NCBI RefSeq assembly: GCF_003999255.1
Contig: NZ_CP034791.1
Span: 577,001 to 641,000 of the forward strand
Length of the DNA: 64,000 nucleotides
Reading direction: 5' to 3'
Source of the DNA: Caldicellulosiruptor changbaiensis
GTDB taxonomy: Bacteria; Bacillota; Thermoanaerobacteria; Caldicellulosiruptorales; Caldicellulosiruptoraceae
Part shown: piece by piece, positions 1-9,930 of the stretch
Position numbering within the stretch: the first letter of the stretch is position 1
Layout of the letters: each line of letters begins with the position of its first letter
Made by a program: the position numbers and the translations under genes
Notes under the pieces: generated by a model
What the model was told of the DNA's origin: nothing
Databases searched by the model: none
The model's input: the letters and a program-made list of their open reading frames with translations, nothing else

Positions 1-212
1 TTCTTTATTTTCTTAGGTTTACCCACTTTTTTTATCAATTCTCTCTTTGTACTTCCAAATTTTAATCCCATTAAAATTGGTTCATTTCTTGTAAAAATAG
101 GCTTATTATTTTTGAAAACAAAGAGTTCATCTTTAAAAATTGCAAATACTCCTGCAGCAATAACAAGGATTCCTATAATAATCGCTAAAACAATTAATAA
201 CTTCTTTCTCAT
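1..212 (-). CDS. Membrane-anchored protein, N-terminal part only
   Basis: The reading frame starts at an ATG at 212 on the minus strand and runs off the left edge, so only about 70 residues are visible. Residues 1-25 are MRKKL followed by a hydrophobic stretch, a signal peptide or single membrane anchor; then a basic, polar segment follows. The start codon overlaps the stop of the upstream M23-like gene as ATGA, which implies translational coupling and a shared role. I do not recognise the family; with so little sequence no function can be given. The frame is not a shadow, because no other gene occupies 1-208. Confidence 0.6.
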   Translation of the reverse strand, partial: MRKKLLIVLAIIIGILVIAAGVFAIFKDELFVFKNNKPIFTRNEPILMGLKFGSTKRELIKKVGKPKKIK

Positions 213-1129
213 TTTTTATCTTCCTTTTCACTTTTTGTTTTAAGTCTAATCACATCCATCGGATTTATTAAATCACTTCTACGTTTATAATTTGCTTGAG
301 GTACATATTTATATGTTTTATTATTCTCTTGAGTAAGAGGTCCACTGCTATCACCCTTATAAACTTCTAAGTGAAGCATTGCATTTCCAGTTTCTGTATT
401 AGGTATAACAGTGGCTATGACTTGTCCTTGCCTTACCTTATCCCCAACTTTAACTTTTGATTTAACTTCACCATATCTGATAACAGAACCATCACTGTTT
501 TTTATTTCTATTGCCTGTGTACCCGCATAGAAATCATAAACAGCAGTCACTGTTCCATTAGTCATTGCAAGCACTTTTGCATCCTTTACACCCTTGTTGG
601 TTTTCTTATCATAAGTTAAAAGATCAACTCCTGCATGAGTTCTTGTACCACCATCTCGTGGAGCACCAAATTGCCTTCCATCTGTTGCGGGATTGGCTAC
701 AATTAAGTTTTTGGATTCTAAAGGAAATATCCACTTGTCAATCCGTTGTTCCCAGAATTCTTTGCTTGGATCAGTTCTTCTTGTTTCACTGGTTTTAGTT
801 TTTTCAACTGAACTACTTGAATTTAGAATTTTACTGCTATTATTTGGATTTTGAATAGAACTGCCACTTTTTGAAGGCGGCAAAGAGTAAATTGAACTTG
901 GTTTGCTATAGACTATTTTACCATAGAACTCATTAGCAGAAGAACCTTTTTCATAGACATAGGCAGGCGAAATTTTGGAATTATTTTGAACTGTATTCTG
1001 TTTTGAATTAGAAAAATAATTTTTTGAAATTTGCTCTTTGGTAGTTTTTTGCGCTGACAGGTTTTGAAGATAAGAGTTATTTTTAAGATTCAAATTAAAA
1101 TTGTTAGAAGTTAATACAATACTTTTCAT
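209..1129 (-). CDS. M23 (LytM) family peptidase-like protein
   Basis: A 306-residue protein. Residues 1-125 are a low-complexity Ser/Asn/Lys-rich stretch with no signal peptide; residues 135-300 are an M23 zinc peptidase fold of the type that cuts peptidoglycan cross-bridges. The first zinc motif is present as THAGVD (His165, Asp169). The second motif, normally HLH, reads MLHLEVY: the zinc-ligand position His253 is kept but the first His, usually the general base, is Met. That variant may be inactive or a scaffold. Its stop overlaps the start of the downstream membrane protein (ATGA), so the two are probably an operon and work together at the envelope. Family confident; activity uncertain. 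Confidence 0.8.
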   Translation of the reverse strand: MKSIVLTSNNFNLNLKNNSYLQNLSAQKTTKEQISKNYFSNSKQNTVQNNSKISPAYVYEKGSSANEFYGKIVYSKPSSIYSLPPSKSGSSIQNPNNSSKILNSSSSVEKTKTSETRRTDPSKEFWEQRIDKWIFPLESKNLIVANPATDGRQFGAPRDGGTRTHAGVDLLTYDKKTNKGVKDAKVLAMTNGTVTAVYDFYAGTQAIEIKNSDGSVIRYGEVKSKVKVGDKVRQGQVIATVIPNTETGNAMLHLEVYKGDSSGPLTQENNKTYKYVPQANYKRRSDLINPMDVIRLKTKSEKEDKK

Positions 1130-1576
1130 TTCCTCATAACCCCCTATTTTTCATTTGTTTTTTGTTTATTATGGAATTATGATACAAAAGTATATCGAAA
1201 AATACAGGTAAAAACAATAGTGATTTTAAACAAAAAGTGATAAGAAGCGAAGAATTCTATATACAAAAAACAATTAAATGAAATAATAATAATGACATTA
1301 AAATATCATATTAAAGTTTTAATACTGTGCAAACTGTTGTTACCTCTCAAGTTAATTATATACTTTAATATTAGCAAAAAACAATTAGCATTTTAAATAA
1401 AGTTTTAGATGAAGACAATAAAGAAATTTTGTTAATAACTAATAAGGAAACTATGGTAAAATATTAAAACTAGAGATAAGTTTTAAAAAATTTTTTGCTC
1501 CAGCCACCTGAAAATGAAAAGTGCTTACAATAATCAAATGAAAAATTTAGAAAAGAAAAAAGGAGAGTAGGAGAGT
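1130..1576. other. Intergenic region, about 450 bp
   Basis: AT-rich spacer between the divergently transcribed M23-like gene and the amidohydrolase gene. I see no open frame with coding character, no strong hairpin and no tRNA. It must hold the promoters of both genes, but no convincing -35/-10 pair could be picked out. The Shine-Dalgarno site of the plus-strand gene, AAAGGAGAG, is at its right end. Confidence 0.5.
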
Positions 1577-2392
1577 ATGATTATAGACTTTCACACCCAC
1601 TGTTTTCCAGATGAACTTGCACCAAGAGCAATGTCAAAGCTTTCACAAAATTCTGGTATGCCATATTATCACAACGGTACTTTGTCAGGTTTGAAAGAGT
1701 CTGCTAAAAAATCTGGAATTGACATGTGTGTGGTTCTGCCCATTGCAACAAAACCTCAGCAAACAAGGACAATTAACAGATGGGCCTTGTCGGTAATGGA
1801 AGAAAACAAGGACATAATTTGTTTTGGCACAGTTCATCCTGAGTTTGATAAGTGGAAAGAAGAGATAAGGTGGTTAAAAGAAAACGGGTTTGCTGGAATA
1901 AAATTTCACCCTGATTATCAGGATTTTTTTGTGGATGACAAAAAGATGTATCCAATCTATGATGCAATTTTCCAAAACGATATGGTTATACTTTTTCACA
2001 GCGGAGTTGATCCGGCTTTTATGCCACCTTACCATTGTACACCAAAAAAGCTTCATAAGGTCCTAAAAGATTTTTCGGGTGCAAAGATTGTTGCAGCGCA
2101 CATGGGTGGGTATAAATTTTTTGATAAGACGCTTGAGTGCTTAATAGGTGAAGATGTGTATCTTGATACATCCTTTTTCTTTGGTGAGGTTGATATACAA
2201 AATCCAGAAAAAATTTTCAGAAATCATGGGATAGATATAATTTTGTTTGCAACAGACTCTCCATGGAAAGACCAGAAAAGAGAAGTTGAGTATGTTAATA
2301 GCTTAAGACTTTCTGAAGAAGAGAAAGAAAAGATTTTTTGGAAGAATGCACAGCAGCTACTTGGACTTAAAATTGTCCATAGGGCAAAGTGA
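1577..2392 (+). CDS. Amidohydrolase family protein (amidohydrolase 2 type)
   Basis: A 271-residue TIM-barrel metal hydrolase. The N-terminus FHTHCFPDE carries the HxH metal motif; GIKFHPD (centre), AAHMGG and the late FATDSPW supply the further His and Asp residues expected of the amidohydrolase_2 family (PF04909). Substrate cannot be read from the sequence; relatives include decarboxylases and lactone hydrolases. The start is the ATG after AAAGGAGAG. The next gene begins about 60 bp downstream on the same strand, so the two may be cotranscribed. Confidence 0.8.
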   Translation: MIIDFHTHCFPDELAPRAMSKLSQNSGMPYYHNGTLSGLKESAKKSGIDMCVVLPIATKPQQTRTINRWALSVMEENKDIICFGTVHPEFDKWKEEIRWLKENGFAGIKFHPDYQDFFVDDKKMYPIYDAIFQNDMVILFHSGVDPAFMPPYHCTPKKLHKVLKDFSGAKIVAAHMGGYKFFDKTLECLIGEDVYLDTSFFFGEVDIQNPEKIFRNHGIDIILFATDSPWKDQKREVEYVNSLRLSEEEKEKIFWKNAQQLLGLKIVHRAK

Positions 2393-2449
2393 GATGTTTT
2401 GCTCAAAGGTCACTTAACAGCAAATATTAGAAAGAGAGGCTTTTTAAAA

Positions 2450-3238
2450 TTGAGAGCTAAAATAATTGTCAATAACTGGACGTTCAAAGGTGGGTATTTA
2501 GCAGAGCATGGTCTTTCAATTTTGGTTATAAAAGATGACAAAAAGATTTTGTTTGACTGTGGGCAGACAAATGCCATTGTGAAAAACATTGAGAAGATGG
2601 GTGTGGGCTTTGATTTTGATGCAATTGTTCTGAGCCATGCCCATTATGACCACATAGGTGGTCTTAAATTTCTTATTGAAAGAACAGATTGTAATATTTG
2701 GGTGCACTATGGATTTTTTGAGAAAAAGTTTGCCAAAAGAGAAGGGGAGTATAAATTTATAGGTGAAAATTTTGAAGCGCTTGACATGGCAAGGTTTAAG
2801 GTTGTTAATGAAGATGTCTATGAGATGTTTGATGGTATTTTTGTGGTGAATGTTACCTCAGGTAAGGAATCTGATGAGTTTTATATTCTCAAAGATGGTC
2901 GGTTTCAAAGCGATTTGTTTTTAGAAGAGCAGTCCTTGGTGGTAAAGGAAGATGGCAAACTTGTGCTTATTGTTGGCTGCAGTCACAATGGAATTGAGAA
3001 TATTGTAGAAAAAGTGGAAAAATGCTTTTCTCAGAGCATCTTTGCAGTTATCGGTGGTTTTCATTCAAAGGATTTTCAAAAGGATAATTTGCAAAGGCTT
3101 TGTCAGTTTTTCAAGGAAAAGAGAATCTATAAGCTTGTACCTCTTCACTGCTCTGGGATAGAGACATTAATTTATTTTGGTAACAATATAGCAAATAAGC
3201 TAAAGGTTTGTGGTGTGGGAGATGTGTTTGAAATATAA
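2450..3238 (+). CDS. Metallo-beta-lactamase fold hydrolase (COG1237 type)
   Basis: MBL-fold protein of about 262 residues. The metal motif HxHxDH is visible as SHAHYDHIGG, followed later by GCSHNGIEN and a C-terminal LHCSG. The layout (AEHGLS near the N-terminus, LFDCG before the metal motif) matches the group annotated as 7,8-dihydropterin-6-methyl-4-(beta-D-ribofuranosyl)-aminobenzene-phosphate synthase-like. I chose the TTG at 2450, with GAGAGG ten bases upstream; an in-frame TTG at 2399 would add 17 residues with no homology-like character. Probably cotranscribed with the preceding amidohydrolase. Fold certain; substrate unknown. Confidence 0.8.
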   Translation: MRAKIIVNNWTFKGGYLAEHGLSILVIKDDKKILFDCGQTNAIVKNIEKMGVGFDFDAIVLSHAHYDHIGGLKFLIERTDCNIWVHYGFFEKKFAKREGEYKFIGENFEALDMARFKVVNEDVYEMFDGIFVVNVTSGKESDEFYILKDGRFQSDLFLEEQSLVVKEDGKLVLIVGCSHNGIENIVEKVEKCFSQSIFAVIGGFHSKDFQKDNLQRLCQFFKEKRIYKLVPLHCSGIETLIYFGNNIANKLKVCGVGDVFEI

Positions 3239-3279
3239 TTGACGTACGTTACAATAAATTTTAAAAGAGGTGATTTGGG

Positions 3280-3537
3280 TTGAAGACAATACCTGTGACA
3301 AAAGTAAGGCAAAACATATATAAAATTCTGGAACAGGTAAGAATAAGTAGTGAACCTATACAGATAACTTCCAAAAAAGGGAATGTAGTTCTCATCTCTG
3401 AGGAAGATTGGAATGCTATTCAAGAAACTTTATATCTACTGTCAATACCGAATTTAAGAGAAAGCATTTTAGAGGCAGATAAAGTCCCATTAAATGAATG
3501 GCAATACGAGGAAGACTTAGGATGGGATATAAGCTAA
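3280..3537 (+). CDS. YefM/Phd-family antitoxin
   Basis: An 85-residue protein starting at TTG behind AGAGGTGAT. The N-terminal half (IPVTKVRQNIYKILEQV, then VVLISEEDWNAIQETLYLL) is the typical Phd/YefM DNA-binding and dimerisation region; the acidic C-terminus (EADKVPLNEWQYEEDLGWD) is the toxin-wrapping tail. Such antitoxins neutralise RelE/YoeB-type mRNA interferases and repress their own operon. The 8-bp palindrome ACGTACGT at 3242-3249, just upstream, could be its operator. The toxin frame starts at 3522, inside the end of this gene. Confidence 0.85.
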   Translation: MKTIPVTKVRQNIYKILEQVRISSEPIQITSKKGNVVLISEEDWNAIQETLYLLSIPNLRESILEADKVPLNEWQYEEDLGWDIS

Positions 3538-3798
3538 AGTTTTCAAAACAGGCGTTGAAAGATGCAAAAAAGTTGGAGGCTTGTGAGCATGACAAAAAAA
3601 GCAAAGGAAATTTTAAAAATGCTGAAGCAAAATCCCTATCAAAATCCTCCTCCATATGAAAAGTTAAAGGGAGACCTTGAGGGAAAACTGTCAATAAGAA
3701 TAAACATACAACACAGAATAATCTACCAGGTTTTAGAAGAAGAGAAAATTGTCAAGATTTATAGAATGTGGATGCATTATGAGTTGGGTGGGTGCTGA
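3522..3798 (+). pseudogene. YoeB/Txe-type mRNA interferase, frameshifted
   Basis: The N-terminus of a YoeB-like toxin begins at ATG 3522 (MGYKLKFSKQALKDAKKLEA), overlapping the antitoxin stop by 16 bp. The rest of the toxin (KKAKEILKML, NPPPYEKLKGDLEGK, RINIQHRIIYQV, MWMHYE) lies one frame over, in the frame that can be read from 3562. The two halves together give the expected length of about 90 residues, and the change of frame falls near 3580-3600, beside a run of seven A residues. Either the gene is broken by a one-base indel, or the base is a sequencing error, or there is frameshifting. The C-terminal catalytic histidine-tyrosine end is intact. Confidence 0.75.
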
Positions 3799-3816
3799 AA
3801 AATGCCCACCTTTTTT
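3787..3816 (+). terminator. Intrinsic terminator after toxin gene
   Basis: GGTGGG (3787-3792) pairs with CCCACC (3805-3810), followed directly by six T residues. The toxin stop codon lies in the loop. Confidence 0.7.
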
Positions 3817-3911
3817 GATTTTCTCCAAAAAATAAATTTTATATGTTATACTAAATACTAACTCAACAAAGTCTTCATGGTTTCATTATTCTAAAAAGGT
3901 GGTAGTGCCGC

Positions 3912-4706
3912 ATGAGAAAAGATTTCTGGAGGGATAAGACCATCATTATTACAGGGGCAACATCTGGTCTTGGGAAGGAAATGACAAAGATTTTACTTGA
4001 AAAAGGTGCAAAGGTTGTTGCCATTTCAAGGTCAGAAGAGTCTTTAAAAGGGCTTCAGAATGAGCTCATAATGTTTTCGAAAAATCTCTTTTTAATAAAG
4101 GCTGATGTGAGCTTCAAAAAAGATTGTGAAGATGTTTTTAAAACCATAAAAGATGAGCTAAAAACGGCAGATTTCTTAATTAACAACGCAGGAGTTGGCT
4201 TGAGATGTGAAGTGGAAGAAATAGATGATCTTGATCTTAAAAAGGTATTTGATACTAACTTTTTTGGTGCTTTTTACATGATGAAGTATGGAATCTCCTT
4301 TTTCAAAGAACAAGGAGGAGGCACAATTGTGAATATTTGTTCGCTTGGTGTGAAAAGACCTGTGCCATTTACAGGTGGATATACAGCATCAAAGGCAGCA
4401 CTTTCAGCTATAGCTGATGTTGCAAGAATGGAGCTTAAAAAATATAACATAAATGTTTTAAATGCATATCCAGGTTCTATTTCAACAAGCTTTAGAAAAA
4501 AAGCTTTAGGAAAGCCATATCCAGAAGATGAAATTCGGCTTTCAAGGCTTTCGCCGGATGTTGCTGCAAGAAGAATTATCAGAGGGATAGAGATGAACAG
4601 AAAAGAGATATACACATCTAAAAAAGACTATATATTTGTGCTTTTTACCCGCCTTTTTCCACACCTTTCAGATTTTATAGTTGAAAAAGCATTTAAAAAA
4701 AGTTAA
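3912..4706 (+). CDS. Short-chain dehydrogenase/reductase (SDR)
   Basis: A 264-residue classical SDR. The cofactor motif TGATSGLGKE is near residue 15, NNAG near residue 90, the catalytic Ser in ICSLG and the YTASK catalytic Tyr/Lys pair near residue 157; PGSIST follows. These make an NAD(P)-dependent oxidoreductase. The basic residues after the second strand (ISRSEES) lean towards NADP. Substrate is not readable; the C-terminal extension (LFTRLFPHLSDFIVEKAFKK) resembles the membrane-leaning tail of the YqjQ-like group. ATG start follows AAAAGGTGG. It stands alone, with a terminator upstream and the ilv promoter downstream. Confidence 0.85.
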   Translation: MRKDFWRDKTIIITGATSGLGKEMTKILLEKGAKVVAISRSEESLKGLQNELIMFSKNLFLIKADVSFKKDCEDVFKTIKDELKTADFLINNAGVGLRCEVEEIDDLDLKKVFDTNFFGAFYMMKYGISFFKEQGGGTIVNICSLGVKRPVPFTGGYTASKAALSAIADVARMELKKYNINVLNAYPGSISTSFRKKALGKPYPEDEIRLSRLSPDVAARRIIRGIEMNRKEIYTSKKDYIFVLFTRLFPHLSDFIVEKAFKKS

Positions 4707-4738
4707 AAAGATTGTAATAGTCTTTGCACCTAAATTCC

Positions 4739-4767
4739 TTGACACGAATAAAAATACGTGCTAAAAT
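4739..4767 (+). promoter_or_regulatory. Sigma-A promoter of the ilv operon
   Basis: TTGACA at 4739-4744, a 17-bp spacer, and TAAAAT at 4762-4767. This is a near-consensus housekeeping promoter, giving a leader of roughly 100 nt before ilvB. Confidence 0.75.
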
Positions 4768-4819
4768 ATTTCAAAATTTAATTTGAAAATAACAAAAAGC
4801 TATTAGCAAAAAAGCAATT

Positions 4820-4853
4820 GTCCGACAAATTAAAGTAGCATGGTCGGACTTTT
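4820..4853 (+). promoter_or_regulatory. Hairpin with T-tract in ilvB leader
   Basis: GTCCGAC (4820-4826) and GTCGGAC (4843-4849) form a perfect 7-bp stem followed by TTTT. It sits between the ilv promoter and ilvB, so it could act as a weak attenuator. No T-box motif and no leader peptide were found in the leader. Confidence 0.45.
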
Positions 4854-4876
4854 CATATATAAAGGGTGGGATTTGG

Positions 4877-6487
4877 TTGATGGCGAAGATGACGGTAGCA
4901 CGGGCAATGGTAGAGGTTTTAAAAAGCGAAGGTGTAGAGATTATATTTGGCATTCCAGGTGCGGCAATCTATCCATTTTATGATGCGCTCTATAGCTCTG
5001 ATATAAAGCATGTCTTAGTACGCACAGAACAGGCAGCAGTTCATGAGGCAAGTGGATATGCGCGCACAACTGGCAAGGTAGGTGTGTGCGTTGCAACCTC
5101 TGGGCCTGGTGCTACAAATCTTATAACTGGCATTGCAACTGCATATATGGATTCAGTTCCTATTGTGGCTATCACAGGTCAGGTAAATTCAAGTTTAATT
5201 GGAAAAGATGTGTTTCAAGAAGTGGATATAACAGGGGCAACAGCTCCGTTTACCAAGCATAACTATCTTGTAAAAGACCCTAAAAAAATTGTAAGGATTT
5301 TAAAAGAAGCATTCTATATAGCCTCAACAGGAAGACGTGGGCCTGTTTTGATAGATGTTCCTATAGATGTTCAGATGCAGGAGATTGAATTTGAAATTCC
5401 GAAAGAAATTGATATTCCTGGCTACAAGCCAAAAGAAAAAGGGCATCCTCTGCAGATAAAAAGGGCAGTAGAGGCAATAGAAAGCTCAAAAAGACCTGTT
5501 GTATGCAGCGGTGGTGGAGTTATTGCATCAGGTGCATCACAAGAGCTGCAAATTTTGATAGAAAAACAGAAAATCCCTGTGATTTCAACCCTAATGGGAA
5601 TTGGTTCTATTCCAACAGACCATCCTTATTATCTTGGCATGATAGGTTCACATGGTCAGAAAGAGGCAAATTTAGCGCTCAGACAAGCAGACCTTTTAAT
5701 TGTGATAGGTGCGCGGCTTGCAGACAGGGCCTTGGGTGATACAAAAATTACTGACAATATGAAGATTATTCATATAGACATTGACCCTGCTGAGATAGGA
5801 AAAAATGTTGATACAAATGTGCCAATTGTTGGCGATGCAAAACAGGTGCTTTCAGAGATTAATAAAAGAATTTCAGAAAGAAAAGATTTTTGGGCTCATG
5901 AGATTAAAGCGCAAAAGAAAGTTCTTCCAGATGATGACAAGCTTCATCCTTATGATGTGCTAAGAGAAATTTCAAGGGCATACAATGGAGATTATATAAT
6001 CACAACAGATGTTGGTCAGCACCAGATTTGGGCGGCTCATAATCTATATATCAAAGAACCAGGAACCTTTATAACTTCGGGTGGACTTGGTACAATGGGA
6101 TATGGCGTCCCTGCTGCAATTGGCGCAAAGTTTGGAAGACCCGATAAGGAGGTCATTGCAATAACTGGCGATGGAAGTTTTCAGATGCTTTTGCAGGAAC
6201 TTGCTACCATTAAAAGAGAACAGGTGCCGATTAAAGTTGTCCTTTTCAACAACACAAGGCTTGGAATGGTATATGAGCTTCAGAAGAAAAGATGTACAGG
6301 CAGATTTATTGCAACATGCTTGGATGGTAACCCTGACTTTATGATATTAGCAAAAGCATATGGCATTGAGAGTATGAGGCTTGAGAGCAAGGAAAAGTTA
6401 AAAGAGGCTATTGAGATTATGAAAAGCCACAAGGGTCCATTTTTGCTTGAAGTTGTGACAAGCCCTGATGAGCCAACTATACCTTAA
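4877..6487 (+). CDS. ilvB: Acetolactate synthase, large (catalytic) subunit
   Basis: Thiamine-diphosphate enzyme that condenses two pyruvates to acetolactate (valine/leucine) or pyruvate with 2-oxobutyrate (isoleucine). Three TPP-enzyme domains are visible: the N-terminal domain with the catalytic Glu in RTEQAA (about residue 52) and GPGATN; a central domain with GGGV and a nucleotide-like fold; and the C-terminal TPP-binding domain with GDGSF through LFNN. At 536 residues it is slightly shorter than the usual 550-580. TTG 4877 or ATG 4880 could start it; GGGTGGG lies just upstream. First gene of ilvB-ilvN-ilvC-leuA; a 50-bp gap leads to ilvN, the regulatory subunit. Confidence 0.95.
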   Translation: MMAKMTVARAMVEVLKSEGVEIIFGIPGAAIYPFYDALYSSDIKHVLVRTEQAAVHEASGYARTTGKVGVCVATSGPGATNLITGIATAYMDSVPIVAITGQVNSSLIGKDVFQEVDITGATAPFTKHNYLVKDPKKIVRILKEAFYIASTGRRGPVLIDVPIDVQMQEIEFEIPKEIDIPGYKPKEKGHPLQIKRAVEAIESSKRPVVCSGGGVIASGASQELQILIEKQKIPVISTLMGIGSIPTDHPYYLGMIGSHGQKEANLALRQADLLIVIGARLADRALGDTKITDNMKIIHIDIDPAEIGKNVDTNVPIVGDAKQVLSEINKRISERKDFWAHEIKAQKKVLPDDDKLHPYDVLREISRAYNGDYIITTDVGQHQIWAAHNLYIKEPGTFITSGGLGTMGYGVPAAIGAKFGRPDKEVIAITGDGSFQMLLQELATIKREQVPIKVVLFNNTRLGMVYELQKKRCTGRFIATCLDGNPDFMILAKAYGIESMRLESKEKLKEAIEIMKSHKGPFLLEVVTSPDEPTIP

Positions 6488-6537
6488 GGGTTTAATTGAG
6501 TTTACCAAAATTTTTGGTGATAGGGGGATGTAAGAAG

Positions 6538-8054
<1,517 letters not shown>

Positions 8055-8070
8055 GGGTGAGGGGTTTTTA

Positions 8071-9594
8071 ATGGGAAAAAGAGTTATAAAGATATTTGAT
8101 ACCACGCTCAGAGACGGTGAGCAAACACCTGGTGTTTCGCTCAATGTCAATGAAAAACTTGAGATTGCAAAACAGCTTGAAAAACTCAAAGTTGATGTTA
8201 TAGAGGCAGGTTTTGCAATAGCCTCTCCTGGTGATTTTGAGGCAATAAAAGTAATATCTGAGAATATAAAGGATGCAGTAATAGTATCTTTGGCAAGAGC
8301 AGTTGAAAAGGATATAGACAGAGCATATGAAGCGCTTAAAAATGCTACAGCTCCGAGAATTCATACTTTTATAGCAACAAGTGATATCCACATGAAATAC
8401 AAGTTAAAAATGACAGAGGATGAGGTACTTGAGCGAGCAGTTGCCATGGTAAAGTATGCAAAAAAATATGTGTCTGATGTAGAGTTTTCATGTGAGGATG
8501 CAACACGTTCAAGGATTGAGTTTTTGATAAAGGTATTTGACGCTGTTATAAAGGCTGGTGCAACAGTTATAAACATACCAGACACGGTAGGCTACACAAC
8601 ACCTGAAGAGATGAAAAGGATTATTCGAGCAATAAAAGAAAACATTCCTGACATTGACAAGGTCCAAATTTCAGTTCATTGCCACAACGACCTTGGCCTT
8701 GCTGTTGCAAACTCATTGGCTGCTGTTGAAGAAGGGGTTCATCAGGTTGAATGTACAATAAATGGACTTGGAGAAAGAGCTGGGAATGCTGCTTTAGAAG
8801 AGATTGTAATGGCTCTCAAGACAAGAAAAGATTTTTATGATGTTGATGTTTTGATTGACACAACCCAGATCTACCGAACAAGCAAACTTGTGTCTTCTCT
8901 TACAGGTGTATTTGTTCAGCCAAACAAGGCAATTGTGGGTGCAAATGCTTTTGCGCACGAGTCTGGTATACATCAGCATGGAGTATTGTCAGAACGAACA
9001 ACATATGAGATTATTGACCCTGTATCAATTGGTCTTCCTAAAAACAGGATGGTTTTGGGCAAGCATTCAGGTCGTCATGCGTTTGAAGAAAGGCTCAAAG
9101 AGCTTGGATACACAGACCTCACAAGAGAAGAAATTGACGCTGCATTTGAAAAATTTAAAGTTTTGGCAGACAAAAAGAAGGTTGTACTTGACAAAGACAT
9201 TGAGGCACTTTTAGAACAAAAGTCACTCAATATTCCAGAGACATATGAGCTTGTGAGGTTCCAGATAATAAGCGGAAATGACTTAATCTCAACAGCGTCT
9301 GTTAAAATAAAATCGGGTGATGAGGAGTTTGAAGAAGCGGCGACAGGCGATGGTCCTGTTGATGCAATCTTCAAGGCAATTGACAGAATAACAGGGCTTC
9401 AGGTTGAACTTGATGATTACAGTATAAAGGCTGTCACCCAGGGCAAGGATGCTCTTGGCGAGGTAACAGTCAGAATTAAGAAGGATGGCAAAGCGTTTTT
9501 GGGAAGAGGCTTATCTACAGATATTTTAGAAGCAAGCGCAAAAGCGTATGTAAATGCTATAAATAAGATGCTGTATAAAATTTCAGAGGAGTAA
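8071..9594 (+). CDS. leuA: 2-isopropylmalate synthase
   Basis: First committed enzyme of leucine synthesis: acetyl-CoA plus 2-oxoisovalerate to 2-isopropylmalate. The HMGL-like TIM barrel opens with [14 protein letters not shown] and carries SVHCHNDLG (metal ligands) and [18 protein letters not shown] and GKHSGRHAF follow in the linker domains, and the C-terminal leucine-binding LeuA dimer domain ends with DGPVDA and [12 protein letters not shown]. The 507-residue length is typical of the allosteric form. GTGAGGGG lies upstream of the ATG. It ends the ilv operon; no clear terminator follows before the cimA promoter, so some read-through is possible. Confidence 0.94.
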   Translation: MGKRVIKIFDTTLRDGEQTPGVSLNVNEKLEIAKQLEKLKVDVIEAGFAIASPGDFEAIKVISENIKDAVIVSLARAVEKDIDRAYEALKNATAPRIHTFIATSDIHMKYKLKMTEDEVLERAVAMVKYAKKYVSDVEFSCEDATRSRIEFLIKVFDAVIKAGATVINIPDTVGYTTPEEMKRIIRAIKENIPDIDKVQISVHCHNDLGLAVANSLAAVEEGVHQVECTINGLGERAGNAALEEIVMALKTRKDFYDVDVLIDTTQIYRTSKLVSSLTGVFVQPNKAIVGANAFAHESGIHQHGVLSERTTYEIIDPVSIGLPKNRMVLGKHSGRHAFEERLKELGYTDLTREEIDAAFEKFKVLADKKKVVLDKDIEALLEQKSLNIPETYELVRFQIISGNDLISTASVKIKSGDEEFEEAATGDGPVDAIFKAIDRITGLQVELDDYSIKAVTQGKDALGEVTVRIKKDGKAFLGRGLSTDILEASAKAYVNAINKMLYKISEE

Positions 9595-9603
9595 AATTGA
9601 CTC

Positions 9604-9632
9604 TTTACAATTTTTTAAATTGGGTTTAAAAT
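9604..9632 (+). promoter_or_regulatory. Promoter of the cimA leader transcript
   Basis: TTTACA at 9604-9609, a 17-bp spacer, and TAAAAT at 9627-9632. It would start transcription near 9639, about 30 bases before the leader peptide Shine-Dalgarno site. Confidence 0.55.
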
Positions 9633-9661
9633 AATTAACAAATAAAAATTAAGGGTCAAAG

Positions 9662-9779
9662 GGGTGCAAAAAATGATAATACGAATATGCGGCGCAATCA
9701 CAATAGTTAGCATTATTTCAATAATTAGAAAGAGAATAATTAAGTGGATTTATAAAATTTCATATGCCGCATTGCACCC
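9662..9779 (+). promoter_or_regulatory. Base-paired leader RNA enclosing the Ile codons
   Basis: The 3' strand GCCGCATTGCACCC (9766-9779) can pair with two upstream segments in register: GGGTGCA (9662-9668) and ATGCGGC (9687-9693), leaving the leader-peptide start codon in the bulge between them. All but the first few Ile codons lie in the loop. A ribosome moving through, or stalled on, these codons would change this pairing, as expected in amino-acid attenuation. The exact competing antiterminator was not identified by eye. Confidence 0.6.
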
Positions 9780-9837
9780 ATTTTGGCCTGTGTATGAGCA
9801 AAGAGGGTTTTTGAAAAGACCCTTAGGGCATCTTTAG
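9673..9837 (+). CDS. Isoleucine-rich leader peptide of cimA
   Basis: A 54-codon reading frame starts at ATG 9673, with AAAGGGG nine bases upstream. Thirteen of the first 29 codons are isoleucine (for example MIIRICGAITIVSIISII), with ATA, ATT and ATC all used; leucine is absent from this stretch and valine occurs once. It is followed by the intrinsic terminator at 9868-9906 and then cimA, the first committed enzyme of isoleucine synthesis by the citramalate route. The arrangement is that of a transcription-attenuation leader: low charged tRNA-Ile would stall the ribosome and permit read-through. It could instead be a small hydrophobic protein, but codon content, position and terminator argue for the leader. 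Function is inferred. Confidence 0.75.
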   Translation: MIIRICGAITIVSIISIIRKRIIKWIYKISYAALHPFWPVYEQRGFLKRPLGHL

Positions 9838-9867
9838 AATTTGCAATCAAATTTGAGATTGAATTTT

Positions 9868-9906
9868 AAAAGCCCAGCCTAAAAAATCACAGGCTGGGCT
9901 TTTTTG
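9868..9906 (+). terminator. Intrinsic terminator (attenuator) before cimA
   Basis: AAAAGCCCAGCCT (9868-9880) and AGGCTGGGCTTTT (9891-9903) form a perfect 13-bp stem with a 10-nt loop, running into TTTTTT. It lies between the leader peptide and cimA, where it would stop transcription before the gene unless prevented. Confidence 0.88.
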
Positions 9907-9930
9907 ATATTAAAAAGGAGGGAAAATGAA

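Noticed and set aside
2516..2707. Minus-strand frame within the metallo-beta-lactamase gene
   Set aside because: Antisense shadow; the plus strand carries the intact HxHxDH gene.
4774..4876. T-box riboswitch before ilvB
   Set aside because: The leader is only about 100 nt and no T-box core sequence or specifier hairpin could be found.
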